Under the pieces are notes generated by a model, which was not told the origin of the DNA, searched no databases, and saw only the letters and a list, made by a program, of their open reading frames with translations. Shown here piece after piece: positions 1-6,507 of a DNA stretch of 64,000 nucleotides. Source of the DNA: Gammaproteobacteria bacterium (GTDB taxonomy: Bacteria > Pseudomonadota > Gammaproteobacteria > JAIEPX01); the NCBI GenBank assembly GCA_019748175.1, contig JAIEPX010000003.1, positions 1 through 64,000 on the forward strand, in the 5' to 3' direction. Every line of letters begins with the position of its first letter. Position 1 is the first letter of the stretch. The position numbers and the translations under genes were made by a program.

Positions 1-1
1 G

Positions 2-340
2 CAAAATCTACAACGTGCGCAGCAACAAGCTCAACGCGCTCAGCAGCAAAACCAACAACGGGCTCAGCAGCAAAATCTACAGCGCGCTCAGCAGCAAAAT
101 CTACAACGTGCGCAGCAACAAGCTCAACGCGCTCAGCAGCAAAATCTACAACGTGCGCAGCAACAAGCTCAACGCGCTCAGCAGCAAAACCAACAACGGG
201 CTCAGCAGCAAAATCAACAGCGCGCTCAGCAGCAAAATCAACAGCGAGCTCAGCAGCAAAATCAACAGCGCATACAGCAGCAAGCCCACCAACGCGCACA
301 AGAACAAGCGCGAACACGAGCACATCAACAAGCTCAGCAA
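2..340 (+). repeat. Tandem 24-bp and 21-bp coding repeats
   Basis: About fifteen head-to-tail units of 24 bp (eight codons) with interspersed 21-bp units (seven codons) make up the start of the window. The first units are near identical, for example the motif caaaatctacaacgtgcg recurs three times. Units become more divergent towards the 3' end, from about base 270. All units keep the reading frame of the Gln-rich protein. The array may extend left of the window. Such arrays readily change copy number by slippage or recombination. Confidence 0.85.
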
Positions 341-457
341 CGTGCTCAACAACTATCACGGGCTCAAGCAGCCCAACATGCACGTAATCAAGCTAACCAA
401 CGTGCTCAATACCTGGCCCAGGCTCAGGCACGACAGCGCGCTTACCAACGTAAATAA
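2..457 (+). CDS. Gln/Ala/Arg-rich repeat protein, C-terminal part (5' end outside window)
   Basis: An open frame runs from base 2 to a TAA at 455-457 with no start inside the window, so only the last 151 residues are present. The product is almost entirely Q, A, R and N, built from octads such as QNLQRAQQ and heptads such as QAQRAQQ, and ends with a degenerate Gln/Ala/Arg tail finishing AYQRK. The repeat is expected to be helical or coiled-coil-like, but its function is unknown. Another frame of the same DNA also stays open through the repeat (15-482) and would give a Ser/Lys/Asn protein. I chose this frame because it reaches the window edge and its codons vary at third positions (CAA/CAG, CGT/CGC/CGG/CGA, GCT/GCG) while the residues stay constant. 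The frame choice is fairly sure; the function is not known. Confidence 0.7.
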   Translation, partial: QNLQRAQQQAQRAQQQNQQRAQQQNLQRAQQQNLQRAQQQAQRAQQQNLQRAQQQAQRAQQQNQQRAQQQNQQRAQQQNQQRAQQQNQQRIQQQAHQRAQEQARTRAHQQAQQRAQQLSRAQAAQHARNQANQRAQYLAQAQARQRAYQRK

Positions 458-572
458 AATTTATGAACGTACTCATATATGAGTATCTAGAGAATAATTT
501 CAAAAAAATAAATAAATCGATCTGAGATTGATACCATTACTAAATTATGACTGTCAATAATAGAATGTTTTA

Positions 573-632
573 GTGATAGAATCACTTCCAAGAGATGTAT
601 CGTATTCAATTATCAGGAATACATTTGGGAGT
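573..632 (+). pseudogene. F-box gene remnant (5' end only)
   Basis: From a GTG at 573 the + strand encodes IESLPRDVSYSII. This closely matches the start of the F-box protein encoded on the opposite strand nearby (FELLPRDVFYQII), including an identical stretch ccaagagatgtat. The similarity stops after about 20 codons. The rest of this open frame (to 806) is only the antisense of the 3' end of the neighbouring ankyrin gene. There is no clear ribosome binding site. I read it as the truncated start of a second F-box gene, left by rearrangement next to its relative. Chance similarity over such a short stretch cannot be excluded. Confidence 0.4.
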
Positions 633-645
633 TTTCACGATGCTA

Positions 646-1812
646 TCATATACAACAACAAATTTTATTATAATCATACTCATTTGAGTATTCCGCAAGC
701 AAATCCGCGCACTCCATATGGCCCCTCATTACGGCAAGATCATACGCAGTACTACCTTGATATAATAAATGCGGATCAGCCTGATATTGTATTAATAGGC
801 GGATAGATTCAATGCAGCCGAGATCGGCGACACAATGTAGAGCGGATTTATCCCACTTATCTTTATCATCTGCATTTGGATAAAAATGTCCGCAATCAAC
901 CAGCGTGCTGTCAAATTCTAATAACAATTTTGCCAAAGCAAACTTTTTACGACATAAGGTATAATGGAGTACAGGATGATCCATGAAAAGAGTCATATGA
1001 GCTCGCGGATCTGCACCATGTCGTAATAACTCCAATAGGACTTCTGGATTTCCGGCATCACAAGCTAAAGCTAGGGGCGACACCGGATCTTCTTCGGTAT
1101 ATGCATTAGGATCTGCGCCATCGCGCAGCAATAATTTTAGCACTGCAAGCGAGCCATGTCGTATCGCCGTATGAAGAGCTTGGTCACATTCTCGACTTAA
1201 TCGAAAATTAACGTCTGCACCATATGATCGCAATAATTGATAACATCGAACACTATTAGTCAACGAGGCAATTTGTAAGGGCGTGTAAATTCTGAAATTG
1301 TATTGTCCATCAGCTTCTTGATTGACATTCACTCCTTTCATAAGCAAAACCTCGGCGCATTCTATATTGCCTTCTGCTATTGCGAAATGTAAAGGTGATG
1401 TAAAGACCTCAACTTTTTTTGGAGCTTTGAATAGTGCATGATGCCGAATTAATTCTTTTACCGTCGCAGGATTACCACAATGAGCTGCGTAGTGTACAGG
1501 ATAAATATAAGCTGTCTTGCGACTATCATAGTACAGCTTAACATTGACTTTAGCGCCTTTTCGAACAAACTTAATTACAAACTGACTCAAACCATACGAT
1601 GCTGCTGCAACTAATAACGCGTCTCTAGGGTTTAAATCTGGATATCTACTTCGAAACCCTTTAGCCAATAGTGTTAATTTTCTTTCCCAAAATTTTTCAC
1701 AATTGATCATTTCATTAAAATGGCGACTGACTCTCCGAAGCTTATGTAGTTCACGAGCGCTAAAATCAAAAATAATTTGATAAAATACATCTCTTGGTAG
1801 CAACTCAAACAA
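646..1812 (-). CDS. F-box/ankyrin repeat protein with CaaX-like C terminus (putative effector)
   Basis: A 388-residue protein. Residues 2-46 form an F-box (LPRDVFYQII, then LHKLRRVSRHF, then FWERKL), the module that docks Skp1 in eukaryotic SCF ubiquitin ligases. Residues about 62-375 hold roughly nine ankyrin repeats, with clear TPLHxA-like and GADPNA-type motifs. The chain ends in KICCCI, so the last four residues (C385-I388) fit a CaaX prenylation box or a multi-Cys lipidation site. F-box + ankyrin + CaaX is the architecture of Legionella AnkB, a Dot/Icm effector farnesylated in the host. Here the similarity is architectural only. The start codon is TTG at 1812, preceded by a weak AGAG; the next Met is residue 34, inside the F-box, so TTG is preferred. 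No neighbour suggests an operon. Confidence 0.85.
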   Translation of the reverse strand: MFELLPRDVFYQIIFDFSARELHKLRRVSRHFNEMINCEKFWERKLTLLAKGFRSRYPDLNPRDALLVAAASYGLSQFVIKFVRKGAKVNVKLYYDSRKTAYIYPVHYAAHCGNPATVKELIRHHALFKAPKKVEVFTSPLHFAIAEGNIECAEVLLMKGVNVNQEADGQYNFRIYTPLQIASLTNSVRCYQLLRSYGADVNFRLSRECDQALHTAIRHGSLAVLKLLLRDGADPNAYTEEDPVSPLALACDAGNPEVLLELLRHGADPRAHMTLFMDHPVLHYTLCRKKFALAKLLLEFDSTLVDCGHFYPNADDKDKWDKSALHCVADLGCIESIRLLIQYQADPHLLYQGSTAYDLAVMRGHMECADLLAEYSNEYDYNKICCCI

Positions 1813-2073
1813 ATGACGCTCTATCTTAATTCGTCCAATTCTGACAAATGATCTTGCAATTCCTTGTGAGAAATTTTTGTGTAATCTTTTTGTACATTGT
1901 GATGCACCTAATTTAAAACCAGGCCGTTTCAGCCGTTCTTACCAAGATAAAAACGACTGATAACTTCCCATTTCTCCCACAGTTCTATTCTAGCTCATAA
2001 TCCTAGACTCGGCAGTTGGGATCGTAGGAGAGGCCCTAATGCACTGAATCTAGGATAATGGCCCTTCCCGCTT

Positions 2074-2346
2074 TTACTTACTGCCTTCTGCCGATCCTTT
2101 CGGTTCTGTACTGCCGCCAACAATCTTGCCGCATAGCCCTTTAGGCGTGAATACCCATTCATCAGGCGCGTTATCGGCCTTAGATACCCCAGCGCAGCTA
2201 TGCTTAGATGTACCACAGTCATTTTTACCCGCTTTTACAATACCGTAGCATTTTTCTGGTTTATCAGCCGCCACAGCGGGACTTGTTGATACGCTTAACC
2301 CAACAGCAGCCGCTATTGCAGATGCTATTAATTTTGACGTTTTCAT
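2074..2346 (-). CDS. DUF2282 / BufA1-type (bufferin precursor) secreted Cys peptide
   Basis: A 90-residue protein with an N-terminal signal peptide (about residues 1-27, ending AVAA). The conserved DUF2282 core follows: [13 protein letters not shown], then HSCAG, then [11 protein letters not shown], giving four Cys. In this family the peptide is exported, and in studied cases a DUF692 (MNIO) enzyme with a DUF2063 partner modifies the central Cys residues to make a copper-binding bufferin. No such maturation genes are adjacent here, so this copy stands alone in the window. A strong AAGGAGGAG sits 6-8 bases before the ATG. The C-terminal tail [13 protein letters not shown] is hydrophilic. Family assignment is sure; the metal-buffering role is inferred. 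Confidence 0.85.
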   Translation of the reverse strand: MKTSKLIASAIAAAVGLSVSTSPAVAADKPEKCYGIVKAGKNDCGTSKHSCAGVSKADNAPDEWVFTPKGLCGKIVGGSTEPKGSAEGSK

Positions 2347-2423
2347 TTTGATCTCCTCCTTGAAGTTAAAAGGATCATTATATCCGTTCTCTGTTGACTG
2401 GGCCAGTCAGAAGACGTTAATTT

Positions 2424-2504
2424 AGCATCTCCCGGTTAAGGATTATGGATGTTTAGCTCACTCAATGTCTTGCAGGGCAGTTGATTCTAAAACCGGGAGA
2501 TGCT
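2424..2504. repeat. 14-bp perfect inverted repeat upstream of cdd
   Basis: AGCATCTCCCGGTT at 2424-2437 is matched by its exact reverse complement at 2491-2504, leaving a 53-base loop. It lies between the divergent bufferin-type gene and cdd, just before a second compact hairpin. No transposase or target duplication is visible. It could be a structured leader or a degenerate intergenic repeat. Confidence 0.7.
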
Positions 2505-2519
2505 TCCTTTAATCTATTT

Positions 2520-2547
2520 AGGGGAGAGAATCACGATTCTCTCCCCT
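2520..2547. other. Perfect 13-bp hairpin (GGGGAGAG/CTCTCCCC type)
   Basis: Bases 2520-2532 (AGGGGAGAGAATC) pair perfectly with 2535-2547, leaving only AC at the tip. Neither strand has a T tract after the stem, so it is not a standard intrinsic terminator. A hairpin of the same type, also flanked by TTA/TAA and followed by CCCC(T)CATCGC, sits upstream of the transporter gene at 8.5 kb. This points to a shared element. Confidence 0.7.
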
Positions 2548-2629
2548 AAAACCCCTCATCGCGAAATGAAGCTCTTCTAGCACCTTGAAGGCAAATGATT
2601 TTCCTTAGATGGGAACTGCTGACGTTGAT

Positions 2630-2658
2630 TTGTTAACTTCAATGCCCTAGGTTATACT
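2630..2658 (+). promoter_or_regulatory. Candidate sigma-70 promoter of the cdd operon
   Basis: A -35-like TTGTTA at 2630-2635, a 17-base spacer and a -10 TATACT at 2653-2658 lie 24 bases before the cdd start codon. Four of six and five of six positions match the consensus, and the spacing is ideal. This is a prediction by eye. Confidence 0.5.
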
Positions 2659-2682
2659 CGAATTTTTAACATAGAGATTAAT

Positions 2683-3090
2683 ATGAACACTCGTGAACAT
2701 ATGATTCATATGGCCAAAGCCGTCATGCTTAATGCATATTCACCGTATTCGAATTTCAAAGTAGGCGCCTGTTTACGCACAAGCAACGATGAATATTTCA
2801 CAGGCTGCAATATCGAAAATGTTTCGTACAGCTTAACCCTATGCGCAGAGGCCTCAGCGATTGCAAGCTTAATTAGCGCTGGAAATAAACAAATTGTCGA
2901 AATTGCTGTCGCTTGTTCCTCCAATAATTTCTGTTCACCCTGCGGCGCTTGTCGACAAAGACTTTCCGAATTCGCGAGTCCTGACACACTTGTTCATATG
3001 GCCAACGCAGATGGAGCACACCAAACTGTGTTGCTGGGCGATTTATTGCCTCAACCTTTTTCTCAACAACATTTAGGAGAAGAATCATGA
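2683..3090 (+). CDS. cdd: Cytidine deaminase
   Basis: A 135-residue protein that converts cytidine and deoxycytidine to uridine and deoxyuridine in pyrimidine salvage. The zinc site is visible: C54-A55-E56 (CAEASA, with E56 as the proton shuttle) and PCGAC at residues 86-90, giving the other two Cys ligands. The substrate-binding NIENVSY motif is at 43-49, and the length matches the small homotetrameric Cdd class. It is the first gene of a three-gene nucleoside catabolism operon. Its TGA overlaps the ATG of the next gene (ATGA), implying translational coupling. The start ATG is weakly preceded by AGAG. Confidence 0.95.
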   Translation: MNTREHMIHMAKAVMLNAYSPYSNFKVGACLRTSNDEYFTGCNIENVSYSLTLCAEASAIASLISAGNKQIVEIAVACSSNNFCSPCGACRQRLSEFASPDTLVHMANADGAHQTVLLGDLLPQPFSQQHLGEES

Positions 3091-3935
3091 TTCATTCTAC
3101 ATATACCAATACCCATGTTAATGACAACGTCAATAAAATCAAAAGTAAAGTGCCAGAATCTTTCACTCCAAAAGTGGGTCTTGTATTAGGCTCTGGATTA
3201 GGATCACTCGCTGATCAAATTCAAGATGCTGAACATTTTAGTTTTTTCGATCTTTTTGGTTTTGGCCATAGCAGTGTCAAAGGCCATAAAGGCACTTTGA
3301 TATCTGGGTATTTATTCGGAGTTCCAGTGATATGTTTGCAAGGTCGGCCTCATTATTATGAAGGAAATGACGATGAAGTGATGCGAACACCAATCAGAAC
3401 AATGAAAGCACTGGGATGCGAAACGGTAATTTTAACCAACGCTGCTGCATCAACAAATATTGATATTACACCAGGGAATTTAGTGTTGATTAAAGACCAC
3501 ATTAATTTTTCATTTAAAAATCCTTTAGTTGGACCGAATGACGATCAATTTGGCCCACGTTTCCCCGCTATGGACAACGCGTATGATCCAGAGCTACGAC
3601 GGCAATTTCTTGCAGCAGCAAATCAACTGAATATTCAATTATCTGAAGGTGTTTATTTAGGTGTGATAGGACCTTCATATGAAACACCTGCCGAAATTCG
3701 AGCATTTACACTATTGGGGGCAACCCTTGTAGGCATGTCAACAATACCTGAGGTGATTGTTGCACGTCATGCTGGATTAAAGGTTGCGGTAATATCGACT
3801 GTTACCAATTTAGCTTGTGGATTAAGCGAAGAAAAATTAAACCACGACGACGTACTCGAGGTTGCAGGCAAAGCGTCTGCGAATTTACTACGATTAATGA
3901 AACTGTTTATGGAGAATCAACATGTCACTGCTTAA
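3087..3935 (+). CDS. Purine nucleoside phosphorylase (PNP family, trimeric type)
   Basis: A 282-residue enzyme for phosphorolysis of purine (deoxy)nucleosides to free base and (deoxy)ribose 1-phosphate. Family signatures are VLGSGLGSLAD near the N terminus (phosphate loop), GRPHYYEG, LTNAAA, and the MSTIPEVIVARHAGLKV block followed by VTNLACGLS. These are features of the low-molecular-mass, trimeric PNP class related to E. coli XapA, rather than of hexameric DeoD. The ATG overlaps the cdd stop by four bases, and the end overlaps deoC by 14 bases, so the three genes form a tightly coupled operon. Substrate preference (guanosine/inosine versus xanthosine) cannot be told by eye. Confidence 0.93.
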   Translation: MIHSTYTNTHVNDNVNKIKSKVPESFTPKVGLVLGSGLGSLADQIQDAEHFSFFDLFGFGHSSVKGHKGTLISGYLFGVPVICLQGRPHYYEGNDDEVMRTPIRTMKALGCETVILTNAAASTNIDITPGNLVLIKDHINFSFKNPLVGPNDDQFGPRFPAMDNAYDPELRRQFLAAANQLNIQLSEGVYLGVIGPSYETPAEIRAFTLLGATLVGMSTIPEVIVARHAGLKVAVISTVTNLACGLSEEKLNHDDVLEVAGKASANLLRLMKLFMENQHVTA

Positions 3936-4668
3936 CATTGATAACGATACACTCGTTTCAATCATTGGATTAATTGACCTAACAACGCTTAATGAAAATG
4001 ATACTGATGAAATCGTTCGCGCATTATGCCAAAAAGCGATAACGCCTTTTGGCTCCGTGGCATGCCTGTGCATTTATCAACAATTTGTTCCTGTTGTCAA
4101 AAAATCACTCACTGATCACTCTATAAAAATCGCAACGGTCAGTAACTTTCCTGCCGGTGGTGACGATATCGTTGCTACAACTACTGATATCACACAATCA
4201 ATTTCATCGGGTGCCAACGAAATTGATATTGTAATGCCTTACCATCGTTTTTTAGAAGGTGACGATGAATTTACTTTTGAATTTATTAGCGCTTGCAAAA
4301 AAGCCTGCGGGGAAAAAGCGCTTTTAAAAGTGATTTTAGAGACTGGCGCACTTTTAACTAACGATAATATCTACAGGGCAAGTATTATAGCAATCAATGC
4401 AGGTGCCAATTTTATCAAAACATCGACTGGAAAAATTAATATTGGTGCGACCCCGAGCGCTGCAGAATCTATGCTTCAAGCAATCCATGACTCTGGTCGC
4501 AATGTGGGATTTAAAGCATCAGGTGGTGTTCGATCAGTAAGTGATGCATCATCATACGTTCAAATTGCTTCTGACATTATGGGATCAGATTGGGTAAACG
4601 CTGATCATTTTAGACTCGGTGCTTCTGCTTTATTAGATAATATTTTAGCTGAATTACAACAACCCTAA
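3922..4668 (+). CDS. deoC: Deoxyribose-phosphate aldolase
   Basis: A 248-residue class I aldolase that splits 2-deoxyribose 5-phosphate into glyceraldehyde 3-phosphate and acetaldehyde. It therefore links the preceding two salvage enzymes to glycolysis. The Schiff-base lysine is K166 in IKTSTGK, the second catalytic lysine is K198 in GFKASGG, and D102 sits in EIDIVMP, matching E. coli K167, K201 and D102. The length is typical. The gene begins inside the end of the PNP gene. No phosphopentomutase is encoded here, so the link from deoxyribose 1-phosphate must come from elsewhere in the genome. Confidence 0.95.
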   Translation: MSLLNIDNDTLVSIIGLIDLTTLNENDTDEIVRALCQKAITPFGSVACLCIYQQFVPVVKKSLTDHSIKIATVSNFPAGGDDIVATTTDITQSISSGANEIDIVMPYHRFLEGDDEFTFEFISACKKACGEKALLKVILETGALLTNDNIYRASIIAINAGANFIKTSTGKINIGATPSAAESMLQAIHDSGRNVGFKASGGVRSVSDASSYVQIASDIMGSDWVNADHFRLGASALLDNILAELQQP

Positions 4669-4700
4669 AAAAAAGGGGGATAGACATTACTCTATCCCCC
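4667..4700 (-). terminator. Intrinsic terminator acting on the minus strand
   Basis: GGGGGATAGA at 4675-4684 pairs with TCTATCCCCC at 4691-4700 around a six-base loop. Eight A residues at 4667-4674 become a T8 tract when read on the minus strand, so the classic stem-plus-T-tract layout faces leftward. On the plus strand there is no T tract, so it is not a strong terminator for deoC. Confidence 0.7.
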
Positions 4701-5193
4701 AATCCAAGCAATCCTTGCCCGAAAAAACTAGTCCACCTAACGATCCATTGTCTAAAATTGCCTGCTCGTTTTTACCCTTGTCGATAGCGGGTGACTTCAT
4801 CACCTTAAACAAGCCTTGCTACCTTATTGCGGGACCTCCGTGTTTTTTATCATCCGATGATTCCGCGATAGTTCATCCTTTAACACAATACAAAATTTAC
4901 TGATTAAATCGAAAGATGCAAGTCTTCATCACGCATTAATTTTCTTCTTCACTACTTAAAATCGACTTTTCGAAAATTAACTGGTTAGAAATCAATACGT
5001 TGGTTATCATGCCATCGAGATCTGCCCGTTGATTCAGTCAATAATCTGACAACACCTTGAGAGATATCTCACACTGCGCCCACGTAATACCACCATAGAA
5101 AAGACTTCCATGAGGAGATTATTTTTTTCTTCTTAAGCTTTTCTTAATTTTAGACTGCTATTGTAAATGCAAAAAACTAAAAATTTTCATCCA
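4701..5193. other. 493-bp spacer without a convincing gene
   Basis: This AT-rich stretch between the leftward-facing terminator and the end of rsmE holds only an unconvincing 62-codon + strand frame (4715-4903) with no ribosome binding site or recognisable motif. Read on the minus strand, it lies between the rsmE stop and the terminator, so it may be a long 3' UTR or contain a small RNA. I see no tRNA fold. Confidence 0.5.
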
Positions 5194-5919
5194 TTAACGC
5201 ATATCTCCCCAAGAAATTTGAAGTTTGGTTAGGGCAGCTACAGTAGCCGTTTCTGTACGTAATACTCGAGGACCTAGTGCTAACGATTTAAAACCATGAG
5301 TCATTGCATCTGTGATTTCAACTTCTGTGAAACCACCTTCAGAACCGATCAAGACAGCCACAGAATTTTTCACTTCAAGTGAAGATTCATCGGACGATAA
5401 GCCAGGATGACAAATGAGTCGGTGAGGAGCCATACACTGGGCAATCCAAGCAGAAATTTCACAGGGAGCATTAATTAAAGGAATTTTATTTCGACCTGAT
5501 TGCTCACACGCACTAATAATAATTTTTTGCCAATGATCAAGTCGTTTTTCAGCACGTTCATCATCCAACCTCACACCGCAACGCTCGGTAAACAAAGGTG
5601 TAATTTCTGCGACCCCTAATTCCACTGCTTTTTGCACGACATAATCCATTTTCTCTCCACGAGATATTCCTTGCCCCAGATGAATATATAACGGGGATTC
5701 CACTGAAAGATCATTCAATTCCTCTAGGATTACGGTTGTTTGCTTATTATTAATACTGATCTTGCCCTTAAATTCGCCGCCTGACCCATTAAACAAAATG
5801 ACGGGAGATCTTTCACGCAGGCGTAGCACCTGCCGCACATAATGCGAAGTCTCTTTAGGTAACTCAACCACAGCCCCCTGTTTCAACTCGGCATTCACAT
5901 AAAATCTCGGCAATCGCAT
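5194..5919 (-). CDS. rsmE: 16S rRNA (uracil-1498-N3)-methyltransferase
   Basis: RsmE methylates U1498 of 16S rRNA with S-adenosylmethionine. The protein starts MRLPRFYV, as in the family, and has an N-terminal PUA-like part. It ends in the SPOUT knot motifs GSEGGFTEVEI and LGPRVLRTETA, which bind the cofactor. I place the start at the ATG at 5919 rather than the upstream in-frame ATG at 5931. GAGG lies at the right distance before 5919, and the family normally begins at this residue, giving 241 residues. It is a single gene, divergent from queD. Confidence 0.95.
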   Translation of the reverse strand: MRLPRFYVNAELKQGAVVELPKETSHYVRQVLRLRERSPVILFNGSGGEFKGKISINNKQTTVILEELNDLSVESPLYIHLGQGISRGEKMDYVVQKAVELGVAEITPLFTERCGVRLDDERAEKRLDHWQKIIISACEQSGRNKIPLINAPCEISAWIAQCMAPHRLICHPGLSSDESSLEVKNSVAVLIGSEGGFTEVEITDAMTHGFKSLALGPRVLRTETATVAALTKLQISWGDMR

Positions 5920-5984
5920 GCTGAACCTCATTTCTTAAATTTTAGTCTGAATATTGTAGCTCTCCGACCGCTATTTGGACAGCT

Positions 5985-6012
5985 TTGAACCTCGGACCTT
6001 CTATGGTACTAT
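5985..6012 (+). promoter_or_regulatory. Candidate promoter of queD
   Basis: TTGAAC at 5985-5990, a 16-base spacer and TACTAT at 6007-6012 lie 30 bases before the queD start. Both hexamers match sigma-70 consensus at four of six positions. This is a weak prediction. Confidence 0.3.
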
Positions 6013-6042
6013 GGGCCTCTTTTACGATTAAGCACCCACAAT

Positions 6043-6504
6043 ATGTACGAAATCAAAACTAAACTCATGGAAATCTCTGCTGCCCATAGACTGATCAAAA
6101 GCTATCAGGGAAAGTGCCGTACTCTGCACGGACACAATTATGTGATTTTTCTAACCTTCAGCTGCAATAAGCTGGATGAGAATGATTTCGTGCTAGATTT
6201 TTCGTTGGTGAAACAGCACTGCAATGCTTGGTTAGAGACTCATTGGGATCACGCTATTTTGATTAGCAGTGATGACAAACCCTTACTGGAGTTTGCAATT
6301 AAAGAGAAGCAAAAACATTATATTATACCCAACGGACAAAATACGACTGTGGAAGTTTTATCCCAGCATCTTTTCGAACAAATCTCTAGTCAGCTGACAA
6401 ACATTTTGAAATTAGAGCCTCACACCGTAACATTATCTAATGTCGAAATTTGGGAGACAAGTTCTGCTCAGGCTCACTATCACAACCCGTCTTGTAAAAA
6501 ATAA
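6043..6504 (+). CDS. queD: 6-carboxytetrahydropterin synthase (QueD/PTPS family)
   Basis: A 153-residue enzyme that turns 7,8-dihydroneopterin triphosphate into 6-carboxy-tetrahydropterin, the second step towards queuosine and other 7-deazaguanines. Zinc ligands H15, H29 and H31 (AAHRL and LHGHNY) and the catalytic C25 are in place, as are the later DHAIL segment with its acid-base His and the C-terminal VEIWETSS block with the pterin-binding Glu. No other queuosine gene is adjacent. The ribosome binding site is weak. No preQ1 riboswitch fold is obvious in the 120-base upstream region. Confidence 0.92.
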   Translation: MYEIKTKLMEISAAHRLIKSYQGKCRTLHGHNYVIFLTFSCNKLDENDFVLDFSLVKQHCNAWLETHWDHAILISSDDKPLLEFAIKEKQKHYIIPNGQNTTVEVLSQHLFEQISSQLTNILKLEPHTVTLSNVEIWETSSAQAHYHNPSCKK

Positions 6505-6507
6505 ATA

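Noticed and set aside
146..352. Minus-strand Leu/Ser-rich frame over the repeat
   Set aside because: Antisense shadow of the repeat array with no ribosome site.
15..482. 155-codon + strand frame giving a Ser/Lys/Asn repeat protein
   Set aside because: It is the out-of-frame reading of the 24-bp repeat; the frame from base 2 fits window-edge continuity and shows synonymous variation.
633..806. Remainder of the + strand frame from 573
   Set aside because: It is the antisense of the 3' end of the F-box/ankyrin gene; only the first ~20 codons look like a gene.
1995..2222. 75-codon minus-strand frame overlapping the DUF2282 gene
   Set aside because: Different frame across a clear DUF2282 gene with a strong ribosome site; no motif of its own.
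4715..4903. 62-codon + strand frame after deoC
   Set aside because: No ribosome site, odd composition, no recognisable motif.
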